From Streptomyces sp. NBC_00271 (GTDB lineage: Bacteria; Actinomycetota; Actinomycetes; Streptomycetales; Streptomycetaceae), in NCBI RefSeq assembly GCF_036178845.1, contig NZ_CP108070.1, forward strand, positions 10,788,001 through 10,852,000: DNA of 64,000 bases. Direction: 5' to 3'. The position numbers and the translations under genes are program-made. Below, piece after piece: positions 42,740 through 50,912 of the stretch. Position 1 is the stretch's first letter. Every line of letters begins with the position of its first letter. The notes beneath the pieces are model-generated. The model searched no databases. It was not told the DNA's origin and worked only from the letters and a program-made list of their open reading frames with translations.

Positions 42740-43801
42740 ATGGCCGTGTTCGTGTGTGCGTCGTGCGGCGCCGCGCTGACCGCCCGCTTGTCGCAGGTGG
42801 CGCTTCCCGTCCACGCCCACCACAGCTACGGGCACGAACTGCTGCCCGCGCTCATGGAATCGGGCACATACGCCGTGGACCCGGAACCCTCCGGGCCGCC
42901 ATGGCGGCAGTGGAGTGAGATCGGGGTGGACGAAACGGAAGCCCGGGGCGTGTTCGCGCCGGTTCCCGCGCTGTCCTTCGGTGCGCCGGGAGCGATCGTC
43001 GTCGCGCCGGGTGACACCCGCGGCACCGTGCTGATCCCCGAGCGTTGCGACGGCTATTGCATGGGGCTGGACGGGAGGGACGGTCCCAACCTGGCTTGCG
43101 CGCAATGCGGGCGGACGGTGGCAACCCGCATCGACGACTGCTCCCTTTGGCAGGCGGTGTGGTTCGACCCGCAGGCAGTGCGCCGCCTTCCCGCTGAAGG
43201 CCCCGGGCACCGGACGGTCGACTGGGAGACGTTGGTCGACGAGCGGCAGGACGCGCCGCCGATCGAGCCGCCCGGAGTGTGGAGCCCACGGTGGGAGGCG
43301 GCGGTCGGGGCTGCGCTGGCCCACCTGCTGGCGGCCTCGGCGGGTACGCCCGTGGCCGTCCCTCACGGCCTCCTCGCCGACACGTTCGGCCGCGCGCTCG
43401 ACGCGCTGCTCCCGCCGGGACCGCCGGTGAGGAACGTGGTCCTGGCCGGCCCAGGCCTGCCTGATCCCGACCGCGCCGTCTCCGACATAGCCCTGGTTCC
43501 GCGACACCCGCAGACGGGGACGTCGTGGCAGCCGTCAGCCACGGTGGACACCGTGCCATTGGCTGCCGACGTGTGGATGCATCTGGCCTTCCAGCACGAC
43601 CGGTTGCCCGTCCCCGCGACAGGCGGAATGCCCGAGGGTGTCTTCCGCGACGACCCGCTGCCGATGCATCCATGGGGGGCGTTCCGGCCTGACGCGAGAG
43701 CGTTCCTCCACACGCTGGCACGACTGCCCGCCGTCCGCCGGCCGTGGCTGCGCAGGATCTACGACCGCGTGAGCAACCACCCCTACGCTCGCCCGTTCTA
43801 G
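42740..43801 (+). CDS. Conserved hypothetical with zinc-ribbon-like cysteine pairs
   Basis: A 353-residue soluble protein. The N-terminus has VCASCGAALTARLSQVALP and later NLACAQCGRTVATRIDDC, two CxxC pairs that could bind one zinc ion. The segment GTVLIPERCDGYCMGLDG adds two more cysteines. The C-terminal half is alpha/beta-like with LPLAADVWMHLAFQHDRLPV. I recall similar streptomycete proteins of unknown function but cannot name a family. GGGGGAGG precedes the ATG at 42740. It is transcribed convergently with the isomerase gene. Confidence 0.68.
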   Translation: MAVFVCASCGAALTARLSQVALPVHAHHSYGHELLPALMESGTYAVDPEPSGPPWRQWSEIGVDETEARGVFAPVPALSFGAPGAIVVAPGDTRGTVLIPERCDGYCMGLDGRDGPNLACAQCGRTVATRIDDCSLWQAVWFDPQAVRRLPAEGPGHRTVDWETLVDERQDAPPIEPPGVWSPRWEAAVGAALAHLLAASAGTPVAVPHGLLADTFGRALDALLPPGPPVRNVVLAGPGLPDPDRAVSDIALVPRHPQTGTSWQPSATVDTVPLAADVWMHLAFQHDRLPVPATGGMPEGVFRDDPLPMHPWGAFRPDARAFLHTLARLPAVRRPWLRRIYDRVSNHPYARPF

Positions 43802-43830
43802 CCAGGACCTGATCCTCGGACGCAGCGGGT

Positions 43831-44664
43831 TCAGGCCTGAGCGGGCTGGTCGGCCAGTCGAGCCAGGAGACCGCGGGCGGCATCGACGCACCGACCGACC
43901 CGCTCATGCGGGCCGACGCCCGTCATCGCCTCCGCGCGGAGCGGTATCTCGAGGCCGATGACGAGGTCGCGCGGAAGTACCTCGAGCAGGTCGAGCAAGG
44001 GCAGTTCGCCCGTCCCCGGCACCATCCGCTCCAACATCGCCTCTTCCATGTAGTGGGGGATGGCGGGCGCCAGCGGGGCGTCGCTCAGCTGGATGTAGCC
44101 GATGACACCAGGATCGAGCCGCGCGAGGTCGTCCGGCCCGGAACCGGACCGCACGATGTGCATCGTGTCGACCAGGAGGCGGAAGTCCGGCCGCCCGACC
44201 CGACGAATGACGTCGAGTGCACTGGGCAGATCCGGGACCGTCAGACCCGGACTGGCTTCCACCGTCGTCTCCATCCCGAGTGAAGCGGCGGTCTGGGCGA
44301 CGATGCCGAACTGGTCAATGCTGCGGGCGAGGTCCGGATCGAGAGAGACCGTGTTGATCCGCCGGACACCGAGCTCCGCCATGATCTCGAGATCGCCGAC
44401 TCTGTCCTGGATGTCGGCTCCCTCGTGGACCACCATGCCTTCCCCGAGCGAGATCGACACGTCGCGATCACGCATTGCGGCAATCATCTCGCGCCGCAGC
44501 GTTGGATCATCCCGAAGGGACAAGGGTGGATAGATCGACGGGTTGTACGGATTCGATGTCAGGGCGGTCGAGATGTACCGGCAATTCAGGTCCGCGGCCA
44601 GGGACACGAACGTGACCGGAGGCATTCCGAAGACGCTGAGAAGCTCGATCCCCAGCCTTTCCAT
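43831..44664 (-). CDS. Sugar phosphate isomerase/epimerase (AP endonuclease 2 fold)
   Basis: A 277-residue TIM-barrel protein. Motifs include ISLGEGMVVHEGADIQ, LGVRRINTVSLDPD, METTVEASPG and FRLLVDTMHIVRSG, which carry metal ligands of the xylose-isomerase-like fold, and PLRAEAMTGVGPHERVGRCV at the end. Related enzymes isomerise or epimerise keto-sugars or act on inositol derivatives, with Mn or Co. The substrate cannot be told. The ATG at 44664 lies at the natural N-terminus. It has no obvious operon partner. Confidence 0.75.
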   Translation of the reverse strand: MERLGIELLSVFGMPPVTFVSLAADLNCRYISTALTSNPYNPSIYPPLSLRDDPTLRREMIAAMRDRDVSISLGEGMVVHEGADIQDRVGDLEIMAELGVRRINTVSLDPDLARSIDQFGIVAQTAASLGMETTVEASPGLTVPDLPSALDVIRRVGRPDFRLLVDTMHIVRSGSGPDDLARLDPGVIGYIQLSDAPLAPAIPHYMEEAMLERMVPGTGELPLLDLLEVLPRDLVIGLEIPLRAEAMTGVGPHERVGRCVDAARGLLARLADQPAQA

Positions 44665-44843
44665 CCCTCACGCCCGCTTTCGGTGGACCGACACGGCCAA
44701 GACATGGCCGGGGCCGTTCTCGGTGACGAAGCGACGTCACCGCACTCGCGAGGGTAATGACATTCTCATACAGCAGAGTTACATTCTCGCATCTGTAGGG
44801 CCAGATGCAGAACGATCGATGTGGGCAGCTACCCGGGGGTGCC

Positions 44844-45059
44844 GTGACCTTGCAGCGGGTCGAAGTCGGGCTGGTCAGCGCCGACGAAGCCTTGGTGGAG
44901 TTCGTCGCCGCCGTGTTCGAACTGGAGCGGCTCCCGGCGGTCAGGTCGGGCTCTGGAGTCGTACACCGGCTCGAGGCACCCGGCACGCAGATCAAGGTGA
45001 TGGTTCCTTCGCGGCGGCCCGCCTCCGCCGAACCGGTCGGCGTCGCGTCTCCGGGATGA
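44844..45059 (+). pseudogene. VOC-family protein, 3'-truncated
   Basis: A GTG at 44844 opens 71 codons reading LQRVEVGLVSADEALVEFVA, AVFELERLPAV and GVVHRLEAPGTQIKVMVPS. This is the first beta-alpha-beta-beta-beta unit of a VOC domain. The frame then runs into non-homologous residues and stops; the second unit that completes the metal site is absent. The product would be half the normal length. It lies just upstream of a toxin-antitoxin pair. Confidence 0.6.
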
Positions 45060-45189
45060 CGCAAGTCGAGCCTCCTGGCCCGGCGGTGTCCCACTGTTCC
45101 CGTGTTCCCGGGAAAGCCCGCCGTATCGAAAAGGCCGCCGTCCCGATTCGTCGCCGCGTGACGGCAGCGATGCCACTACATTTGGTGTC

Positions 45190-45375
45190 ATGACTGCCAT
45201 CACCCTGCGGATTCCCGACGCCATGGACAAGGCGCTGCGCGACGCCGCAGCTGGCGCCCCCTCCCTGAACGACTACATCCTCCGAGCCGTGCGGCGGCAG
45301 ATGACGCTGGACGCCGCCCGTCGTCTCGCCCGGATCGAGCCCCTCGATCTGGGCGGCGAGGGCGACGCCCTGTGA
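45190..45375 (+). CDS. Ribbon-helix-helix antitoxin
   Basis: A 61-residue protein with the pattern of an RHH antitoxin: a strand TAITLRIPDAMDKALRDAAA, then helices PSLNDYILRAVRRQM, and a charged tail (RIEPLDLGGEGDAL) that would wrap the toxin. The stop overlaps the start of the next gene (GTGA). It should bind DNA as a dimer at its own promoter and neutralise the downstream toxin. Confidence 0.75.
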   Translation: MTAITLRIPDAMDKALRDAAAGAPSLNDYILRAVRRQMTLDAARRLARIEPLDLGGEGDAL

Positions 45376-45683
45376 CGATCCAGAAGGGCGATGTCTGGGA
45401 CGTCGACACCGGCAAGGGAAACCGCACGGTCCTCGTCGTCAGCCTTGACGGACTGGCCGATGCGTACGGCGCCGTGGTCGCCCTGGTGCTCCACGCCCCG
45501 GCCGTGCATCCCGATACGGCGATGAGCGTGCGCCTGACCACCCCGGTCGACGCCTCGGTCGTCGCCGTCAACCTGCTCCAGCTTTCCGCGTCGCGTTTCG
45601 AGACCGCCACCCTGCTCGGCACCATCGGGCCCGAGCAGCAGGAGCTCATCGACAACGCGCTCCGGGCGGTCCTCGACCTGTGA
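45372..45683 (+). CDS. MazF/PemK-like toxin
   Basis: A 103-residue protein with a MazF/PemK-type N-terminus (IQKGDVWDVDTGKGNRTVLV) and the core VALVLHAPAV and VVAVNLLQLSASRF. This fits the small SH3-like ribonuclease or gyrase-poison fold. It starts with GTG inside the antitoxin stop region. In this family the toxin cleaves mRNA at short sequences when its antitoxin is degraded. Sequence match is moderate, so CcdB-type activity is an alternative. Confidence 0.7.
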   Translation: MTIQKGDVWDVDTGKGNRTVLVVSLDGLADAYGAVVALVLHAPAVHPDTAMSVRLTTPVDASVVAVNLLQLSASRFETATLLGTIGPEQQELIDNALRAVLDL

Positions 45684-45895
45684 GGTGCGCGGCCCGGACC
45701 GCATGCCCCGCTGGACCTCATGGACGGCCCTGCTCGGGTATACGATCAGATGGTGCGCGGTGAGCAGGGCGGATTGCCTGTGCGGCGTCTTCCTGAAGGG
45801 CTGCGCGCCTGGGAAATGGGAGCCATCGCCCCTGGCGCAGGCCCTGGCGTCCGCCGGGAACCCCGGCCCTGATGAGCGCCGCGCAAGGAGTGCTC

Positions 45896-46129
45896 ATGAC
45901 CAGTCCACACGAGATCGATCCGCGCGCTCTGGAAGATCCGCGCAACGTCTATCCGACCGACGAAGAGTTCTACAGGAGCGGGCGCCCGGCCGACGCCGCA
46001 CTGCCGGAGGACCGGCCCCGTGGAGGAGAGCCCTCGACGCCGTTGAAGCGGCGTGGGACGTGGGCGACCGTTGCGCTCGTCGCCGGCATCATCCTGCTGA
46101 TCCTCGTCGGGATCGCACTGTTCCCGTGA
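45896..46129 (+). CDS. Small single-helix membrane protein
   Basis: A 77-residue protein with a polar, acidic N-terminal half (DPRALEDPRNVYPTDEEFYR) and one C-terminal transmembrane helix (ATVALVAGIILLILVGIALF). AAGGAG lies six bases before the ATG at 45896. The family is not one I recognise. The topology suggests a tail-anchored or small regulatory membrane protein. In the 212 bases upstream a TATACGAT sequence (45737-45744) might be a -10 element. Confidence 0.55.
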   Translation: MTSPHEIDPRALEDPRNVYPTDEEFYRSGRPADAALPEDRPRGGEPSTPLKRRGTWATVALVAGIILLILVGIALFP

Positions 46130-46175
46130 GTGATCGGGAGCAGCCGAAAGTCACCGTCACAAGGGAGACCCGGAA

Positions 46176-46212
46176 GGAGCGGGAGCCGGACACTCGGACC
46201 GGCTCCCGCTCC
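46176..46212. terminator. Bidirectional terminator between convergent genes
   Basis: A perfect 14-bp stem (46176-46189 with 46199-46212, loop of nine) lies between the small membrane protein and the amidase gene, which face each other. It can serve both. Confidence 0.75.
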
Positions 46213-46225
46213 GGACGGGGACCGC

Positions 46226-47407
46226 TCAGGTGCGGTAGGCGTAGTACGCCGCGTTCGGGTACGACGCGATGATGCTCGCCACCGACCTGTTGTAGGTGTT
46301 GGTGGAGTGGTACGTCACGTACGGCACGCCCTGCGGGCTGCGGTAGGTGACGATCATGCTGTGGTCCTTGGACCCGTCCTTGTTGAAGTCCATCTGCAGG
46401 ACGTCACCCACGTCCAACTGGTAGACGTTGGCGAGGCTGGTGACCCGTTTGGAGGACAGGGCGAACCACGAGAACTCGTTGACGCCGACGAACGAGTCCG
46501 ACTGGATGTCGGAGTTGCCGAACCACTTGTGGAAGTCGTCCGTGTAGCCAGGGACATGCTTCCAGCCGCCCGCTTTCAGGGACTGGCTGACGAAGTTGGT
46601 GCAGTCGCCGCCGGCACCCTGCCCGTTGAAGTTCGGGTAGGCCGAGTTGTAGTTGTTCCAGTACTTGGCCGCGTACGCCGCCATGGCCTTGTAGTCGTAG
46701 CCGGAGGCCGAGAAGTTCTTCGGCTTGGCCGGCGCGGGCCACGTGGTGACGGAGCGGGTCGCCGAGGGCGGGGCGTCGTCGGCGGCCGTCTTCGGCGCGG
46801 CGACGAACGTCGTGGCGGCGACCTGGTTGACCGCGACGCCGTCGTCGGTGTCACGGATGCCGGTCAGCTGCCAGTCGCCCTTGCGATCGGCCTTGAACGT
46901 CAGCTCGTGGTGCGCCTGGAAGCCGGTGGTCTTCGGCTCGTTGCCCTTGACCTTCTCGTAGGTCAGCGTCGTCGTCTCGGTGACGTTGACCGTGGCGTGA
47001 CGGCCCTTCAGTCGCGTACGGTCCAGCGAGACGCTCGTGTTGGCCGAGCTGTACTTCTCGCCGAGCGACTCCAGACGCGACTTGCGGCCCCGCAGTTGCG
47101 ACAGTGCGGACTTCTCCTCGCGCGACAGCGTGGAGGACACCCGCACGTCGCCGGAGAACCGCGACGACAGTGACGTGTTCCGACTGGTCTTGCCGCCGTC
47201 CACCAGGGCGTCCGTACGGTCGGTGAAGACCGCGTCCGCCAGCCGTTGGAAGGTGGCTTTGGTCGACGGATCCACGGCGGGATCGGCGACAGTCGACGCG
47301 CCCGCGGACCAGTTGGGCAGCAGCGCGGCGCCGGCGACGACCGAGGCGGCCGCTGCCGTGACTATGGTCGCCCGTCGCCGCTTACGGCTCAGTTTCCTTG
47401 ATCTCAA
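46226..47407 (-). CDS. Secreted amidase-domain protein (Amidase_6)
   Basis: A 393-residue exported protein. A signal peptide (about 1-37, SRKRRRATIVTAAAASVVAG) is followed by a linker domain and a C-terminal Amidase_6 domain of about 150 residues. That domain contains GGDCTNFVSQSLKAGG with the catalytic cysteine and KDHSMIVTYRS with the catalytic histidine. Family members are NlpC/P60-like amidases thought to act on cell-wall or peptide amides. The start is TTG at 47407 with GGGGA upstream. It stands alone between a terminator and a pseudogene belt. Confidence 0.82.
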   Translation of the reverse strand: MRSRKLSRKRRRATIVTAAAASVVAGAALLPNWSAGASTVADPAVDPSTKATFQRLADAVFTDRTDALVDGGKTSRNTSLSSRFSGDVRVSSTLSREEKSALSQLRGRKSRLESLGEKYSSANTSVSLDRTRLKGRHATVNVTETTTLTYEKVKGNEPKTTGFQAHHELTFKADRKGDWQLTGIRDTDDGVAVNQVAATTFVAAPKTAADDAPPSATRSVTTWPAPAKPKNFSASGYDYKAMAAYAAKYWNNYNSAYPNFNGQGAGGDCTNFVSQSLKAGGWKHVPGYTDDFHKWFGNSDIQSDSFVGVNEFSWFALSSKRVTSLANVYQLDVGDVLQMDFNKDGSKDHSMIVTYRSPQGVPYVTYHSTNTYNRSVASIIASYPNAAYYAYRT

Positions 47408-47719
47408 TGATGTTCCCCTCTACGCCGGTACTCGATACCGGGAGCCGCATCCTCGCACGGCATGTGTGGCCCCTGTGAAGGGGGTTGCCGAAGTGGCCCA
47501 ACCGCAACACACGACTCGTCGACGGGACCGTCGTCCCCCTGCCCGCCCCGACGCCACACCGCCCGTTTTCGTCCCGATACCGCTCGCCCGCACCGGGGTG
47601 AAGTAGCCCAAATAGCCGCCCCACGAGGGCGGTGCCCCGCCGCCGCTTCGCCCCGGTGGCCTCCGGCTCCGCGCTCCGTACGCCGACCTCCGCAACGTGC
47701 CGTACGGCGAAGGGTCGTT
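47408..47719. other. 312 bp without a recognisable gene
   Basis: This interval should hold the amidase promoter. Close to the start lies a hairpin GGTACTCGATACC (47426-47438). No riboswitch of the ydaO class (common upstream of streptomycete cell-wall amidases) was recognised. The left edge of the alpha/beta-hydrolase relic begins at about 47720. Confidence 0.4.
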
Positions 47720-48143
47720 ACCGATGGCGGGTCGTGTTGGAAGGCGCGGGCTTCGTCCGGGCCGAAGATTTCGTCGTTGGCCCCCCAGGCGGCCAACAGC
47801 GTTCCGGAACAGTGCGAGCTGGATGGCGTCGTTGCCGGGGTGGTAGAGCAGCGCCTGGTCGATGGTTCAGCTGTCCGGGCTGACGAGGCTCGGATCCGCG
47901 ACCCCGTTCAGGTATTGCCATCGGGTCAGTTCGAGGGCCAGGACCTCGCGGAGGGAGGCTTCGTTCTCGGGCGTCGGGTTCTCGGCGTAGGCGAACAGCC
48001 CGTCCCGGAACGCCTTGACGAATCCGTCGGTGTAGCCGTTGCCGTTCTGCGTCGGCGCTCCGTAGTCCTGCGCGTAGACGGAGAACCGGTCGACGTCGAG
48101 TTGTCCCAACAGGCCTGCGATCACGTCGGTCAGAGTGTCGAAC
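47720..48143 (-). pseudogene. Alpha/beta-hydrolase pseudogene
   Basis: From 48143 the minus strand reads FDTLTDVIAGLLGQLDVDRF and SVYAQDYGAP, then jumps to TQNGNGYTDGFVKAFRDGLF, so the nucleophile-elbow follow-on (about 15 residues) is deleted. The frame ends VSPDS with a TGA where relatives have Trp, then continues in frame as TIDQALLYHPGNDAIQLALF. After another shift, AAWGANDEIFGPDEARAF follows. The first 100 residues, including the oxyanion region, are missing. At least four lesions make it non-functional. Confidence 0.7.
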
Positions 48144-48167
48144 TAGAGCCCCCGCCGGGGGAGGGCT

Positions 48168-49190
48168 CACAGATCCAGCAGGATGTCAGTGGTGTGGACG
48201 CTGCAGCACGGCAGTACTTCACCCGAGGCGGGATCCTCCAGGGGCTGCGCCCCGAAGGCTTCGGTGTGGATGTTCGAACTGCTCAGCCCGCCCGCTGGAG
48301 CGCGGATGTCACCGCCGACATTAAGCCCTCGGGGCCGCACAGATGGGCGTGCGCATCCGCAGGGATGCCGAGCTCCCGGATCCCGTCGCTGGTCATGCGC
48401 CCGTGCGTGATTCCCGGCTCCCCAGCGATCTCGAGATCCGGGGCGGTGTAGTAGATGCTGACCTTGCCGCGGTCTGCAGCGCCTGAGAGTCGGTGGGTCG
48501 CAGGAGGAACGAGGGCACCGTGGGGGTCTCGGGTACGACCTGGGTCACGCGCAGCTGCTTGAAACCCTTCCAGCCGGGCGCGGCGGGTGCGGGGCGGGCG
48601 GCTGGTCGAGTCGGTGGCTCATCTCCTGGAAGGACTGCTGCCCCCGGGGCTGAGCGCCTTTATGCCCAAGGCGGCACGCAGTGTGGCCGGGTCCGGAAGC
48701 CGGAAGCCGGAAGGTAGAGCAGGGCGTCGGTGTCGGCGACGGTGAGGGACCCTCGGCCGGTGCGGGTCCGGGTGATTCGGTCGCAGGCCCGGACCTGGCC
48801 CTCGGCTATGACGCGCAGGTAGAAGCCGGGGCGGTGGTGGGCGACGAGCAGGAAGGCCATGCGCGGTTCGTTCAGGCGCATGCCGACGCGGTAGCAGGTC
48901 ACGCGTGGCTGGGTGACCTCGAACTCGGCTTCGCCGATGCGGTGCCGGTCGCCGATGCGCACCTCGTCGTCCGCCGGCCCGTCGACGGTGAAATTCTCCC
49001 CGAACCGGCCGAACTCCAGATCGTCGCTCGATGACCTTGCGCCAGTACGCGTAGGGCTGCGCCTGGTAGGCGAGGACGGCCCGCTGCTCCCCGCCATGGC
49101 CCTGAAGGTCACCTTGGCCGTCACCGTCGAGCCTCCCGGTGCGGCGCAGCCGCGCGGCGAAGTCGGTCGCCTCGGCATGCTGCTCAATGA
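48168..49190 (-). pseudogene. MOSC/FAD/2Fe-2S oxidoreductase pseudogene
   Basis: The minus strand carries, in shifting frames, QAQPYAYWRKVIE and DDLEFGRFGENFTVDGPADD. Next is FEVTQPRVTCYRVGMRLNEP, a MOSC domain. Then come FKQLRVTQVVPETPTVPSFL (start of a flavodoxin-reductase part) and SDGIRELGIPADAHAHLCGP with SNIHTEAFGAQPL. The end, LPCCSVHTTDILLDL, is the last strand of a 2Fe-2S ferredoxin whose cysteine loop has been deleted. Several frameshifts occur. Intact relatives are YiiM-like fused oxidoreductases of about 580 residues. A hairpin (48147-48169) marks the end. Confidence 0.7.
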
Positions 49191-49240
49191 TCCGGCCGAT
49201 CGGGGAGGCGAAGAAGCCTACAAAAAGGTACAAAAGTAGT

Positions 49241-49417
49241 GTGAGTAAGAATCCTGAAACCCCGCAAGACATGGACAAATGGGCTGACCGGATCCGGACG
49301 GTCTCCTCGACTTCCGATCCTCAGGCCGCCCGCAAGCTGGCCGGTGACATCTACCGCGCCGCACAGGAAGATCTCGACGCCGAACGTGCCCGGGCGGAGT
49401 ACGAACGCGAGGAATGA
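49241..49417 (+). CDS. Small acidic hypothetical protein
   Basis: A 58-residue, strongly charged, mostly helical protein starting with GTG at 49241 (SKNPETPQDMDKWADRIR, later YRAAQEDLDAERARAEYERE). There is only a weak AGTAGTG upstream. It has no cysteine, no membrane segment and no recognised family. Codon use is typical of the organism, so it may be real, but it lies within a pseudogene belt. It should be treated as tentative. Confidence 0.4.
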   Translation: MSKNPETPQDMDKWADRIRTVSSTSDPQAARKLAGDIYRAAQEDLDAERARAEYEREE

Positions 49418-49446
49418 GCTTGTCCGTCCCGTCGGCACATCACGCC

Positions 49447-49806
49447 TCACGGTGAGGGGGCGACCTTCGCCGTGGGGCGATGCTCGAGGACCGTAGTAGG
49501 CGACACGTACCACCGCGGTGCGAAACCGGACTCGTAGAGCACCACTGGACGGGTGGTCTCGTCCTCCTCGTAGAGGGCGTCCATGGCCCTCCAGGCGAAG
49601 GTGGGACGCCCCTCCAGGAAGTGGGCGACGGGGTAGCGCCCCGGCTCGTGCAGCAGTACGACGTCCTCGCTGTCCGCGATCCATTCCCCGCCGAACCTCA
49701 CCCTCAATCCGGCGGAGCCGCTCCGCGAAGAGCAGTCGCTCCGGCAACGGCTCAGGGTGAGGAACCTTCCGGGCGCTGTGTAAGCGGGCGTGCCGGCTCG
49801 AGTCAA
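49447..49806 (-). pseudogene. DUF427 protein with internal deletions
   Basis: The frame joins LRVRFGGEWIADSEDVVLLH and EPGRYPVAHF, a DUF427 strand, to FAWRAMDALYEEDE (the C-terminal helix of such proteins), and then to LYESGFAPRWYVSPTTVLEH, which belongs to a different DUF427 unit. The order and spacing do not match any single intact member, which implies two internal deletions. Residues before LRVRF are unrelated. A further fragment, PERLLFAERLRRIEGEVRRG, lies in another frame at about 49670-49747. Confidence 0.55.
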
Positions 49807-49859
49807 GCCTTGATCCCTTCCGGTCGACTCTCGCTCTCCATAGCCTGCCGCCCGGGCCT

Positions 49860-50279
49860 GTGCCCGACGCCGCGGCCGTGCGCCGGCTGCGTGGGGCGGT
49901 TCGCGACGTCCTGGACAGTCACCTGGAGGGCCGCTCGGCGCGGCCCACGTCGGCGGACGACATCAACGCCGCCGCGACAGCGGCTCCCGCGAGTCCTCGT
50001 CTGGTCGTGACGGCCGACGGCATCCGGGGCGAGGAACGCTGGCACACCGAACACGGTGGGAACGCTGCGTTGGCCGCCATCGCCGCGGAGGCCATCGGGC
50101 TCCTCGCCGACAACGAGCGCCTCGGGCTCCTGCGCCGCTGCGCCACCCCGACCTGCTCGATGCTCTTCCTCGCCGAGAACAAGCGGCGCAAGTGGTGTAG
50201 CAGCAACATCTGCGGCAACCGCGCACGGGTCGCCCGCCACTACGAACGAACCCACACCGACGGAGTCGGCGGCATCTGA
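49860..50279 (+). pseudogene. CGNR zinc-finger (ABATE) regulator, N-terminally truncated
   Basis: The frame opens with GTG at 49860 and encodes 139 residues ending in a CGNR zinc finger: CATPTCSMLFLAENKRRKWC, then SSNICGNRARVARHYERT. This C-terminal part is intact. CGNR proteins normally have about 190 residues with an N-terminal ABATE domain, of which only the last helices (AVRRLRGAVRDVLDSHLEG) remain. It may be a truncated but expressed DNA-binding protein. Confidence 0.55.
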
Positions 50280-50532
50280 CCTGCGGAGCGGCCGCTGCAA
50301 GGGGCGGGCGGCAGAGGGGCTCCTCACCGCGGGGCACGGGCCTGCGGGGCGACAGCGGCACCGGGGCCACGTACGGGTCCCCCCCCGCGGACACGCACCG
50401 GCTGGATGCCGCCGCGTGCCCACGCTGTGAACTTCTCGCCCCGTAACCCCGAACTTGCCGCACGGTGGGGGCGACGCCAGGCCACGGCCTGCCGGCCACG
50501 ACCGGCCCGCCGACGGCCTGCCCGGCGTCCAG

Positions 50533-50862
50533 CTATGCGCTGGTGGGCGCCGCCTGCTGCACGACCTCGAAGGACCACAGCGTGGACCCGCTGGCCGCCG
50601 GCTTGGGGCGCTCCCCGCTCGCCGCGTCACCACCCTGGTGGGCCGCCTTCATGGGGCCCTCCATCCAGGCCTGGAAGGACTCCTCGTCACGCCACCGCGT
50701 GTAGACGAGGTAGCTGTCGGTGCCTTCGACGGGGCGGAGGAGTTCGAACCATTCGAATCCGTCGGAGTTCTCCACGGCATGGGCACGCGAGGCGAAGCGC
50801 TTCTCCAGCGTCTCCCGCTGCTCGGCCGGGACGGTCAGTACGTTGATCTTGACTACGCTCAT
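50533..50862 (-). CDS. Antibiotic-biosynthesis-monooxygenase (ABM) domain protein
   Basis: A 109-residue protein with the ferredoxin-like ABM fold: VVKINVLTVPAEQRETLEKR, then GFEWFELLRPVEG and YLVYTRWRDEESFQAWMEGP. Related proteins are small oxygenases, heme-degrading IsdG/MhuD types or dimeric enzymes of polyketide tailoring. No heme-ligand assignment is safe. GGATGGG lies upstream of the ATG at 50862. It is next to, but not overlapping, the CtaG gene and could be co-transcribed with it. Confidence 0.75.
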   Translation of the reverse strand: MSVVKINVLTVPAEQRETLEKRFASRAHAVENSDGFEWFELLRPVEGTDSYLVYTRWRDEESFQAWMEGPMKAAHQGGDAASGERPKPAASGSTLWSFEVVQQAAPTSA

Positions 50863-50912
50863 GATCCCATCCTGCCGCACGACGCTCCTGGGAGACGACC
50901 AGCCTGCGTGTG

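Noticed and set aside
45684..45895. A 41-codon frame starting at 45751 between the toxin and the small membrane protein
   Set aside because: It begins near a TATACGAT that may be a -10 element rather than in a gene context, lacks a ribosome site and shows no recognisable motif.
47408..47470. Possible ydaO-type (c-di-AMP) riboswitch before the amidase gene
   Set aside because: Streptomycete cell-wall amidases are often so controlled, but the conserved core blocks were not found in the leader; only a short hairpin is present.
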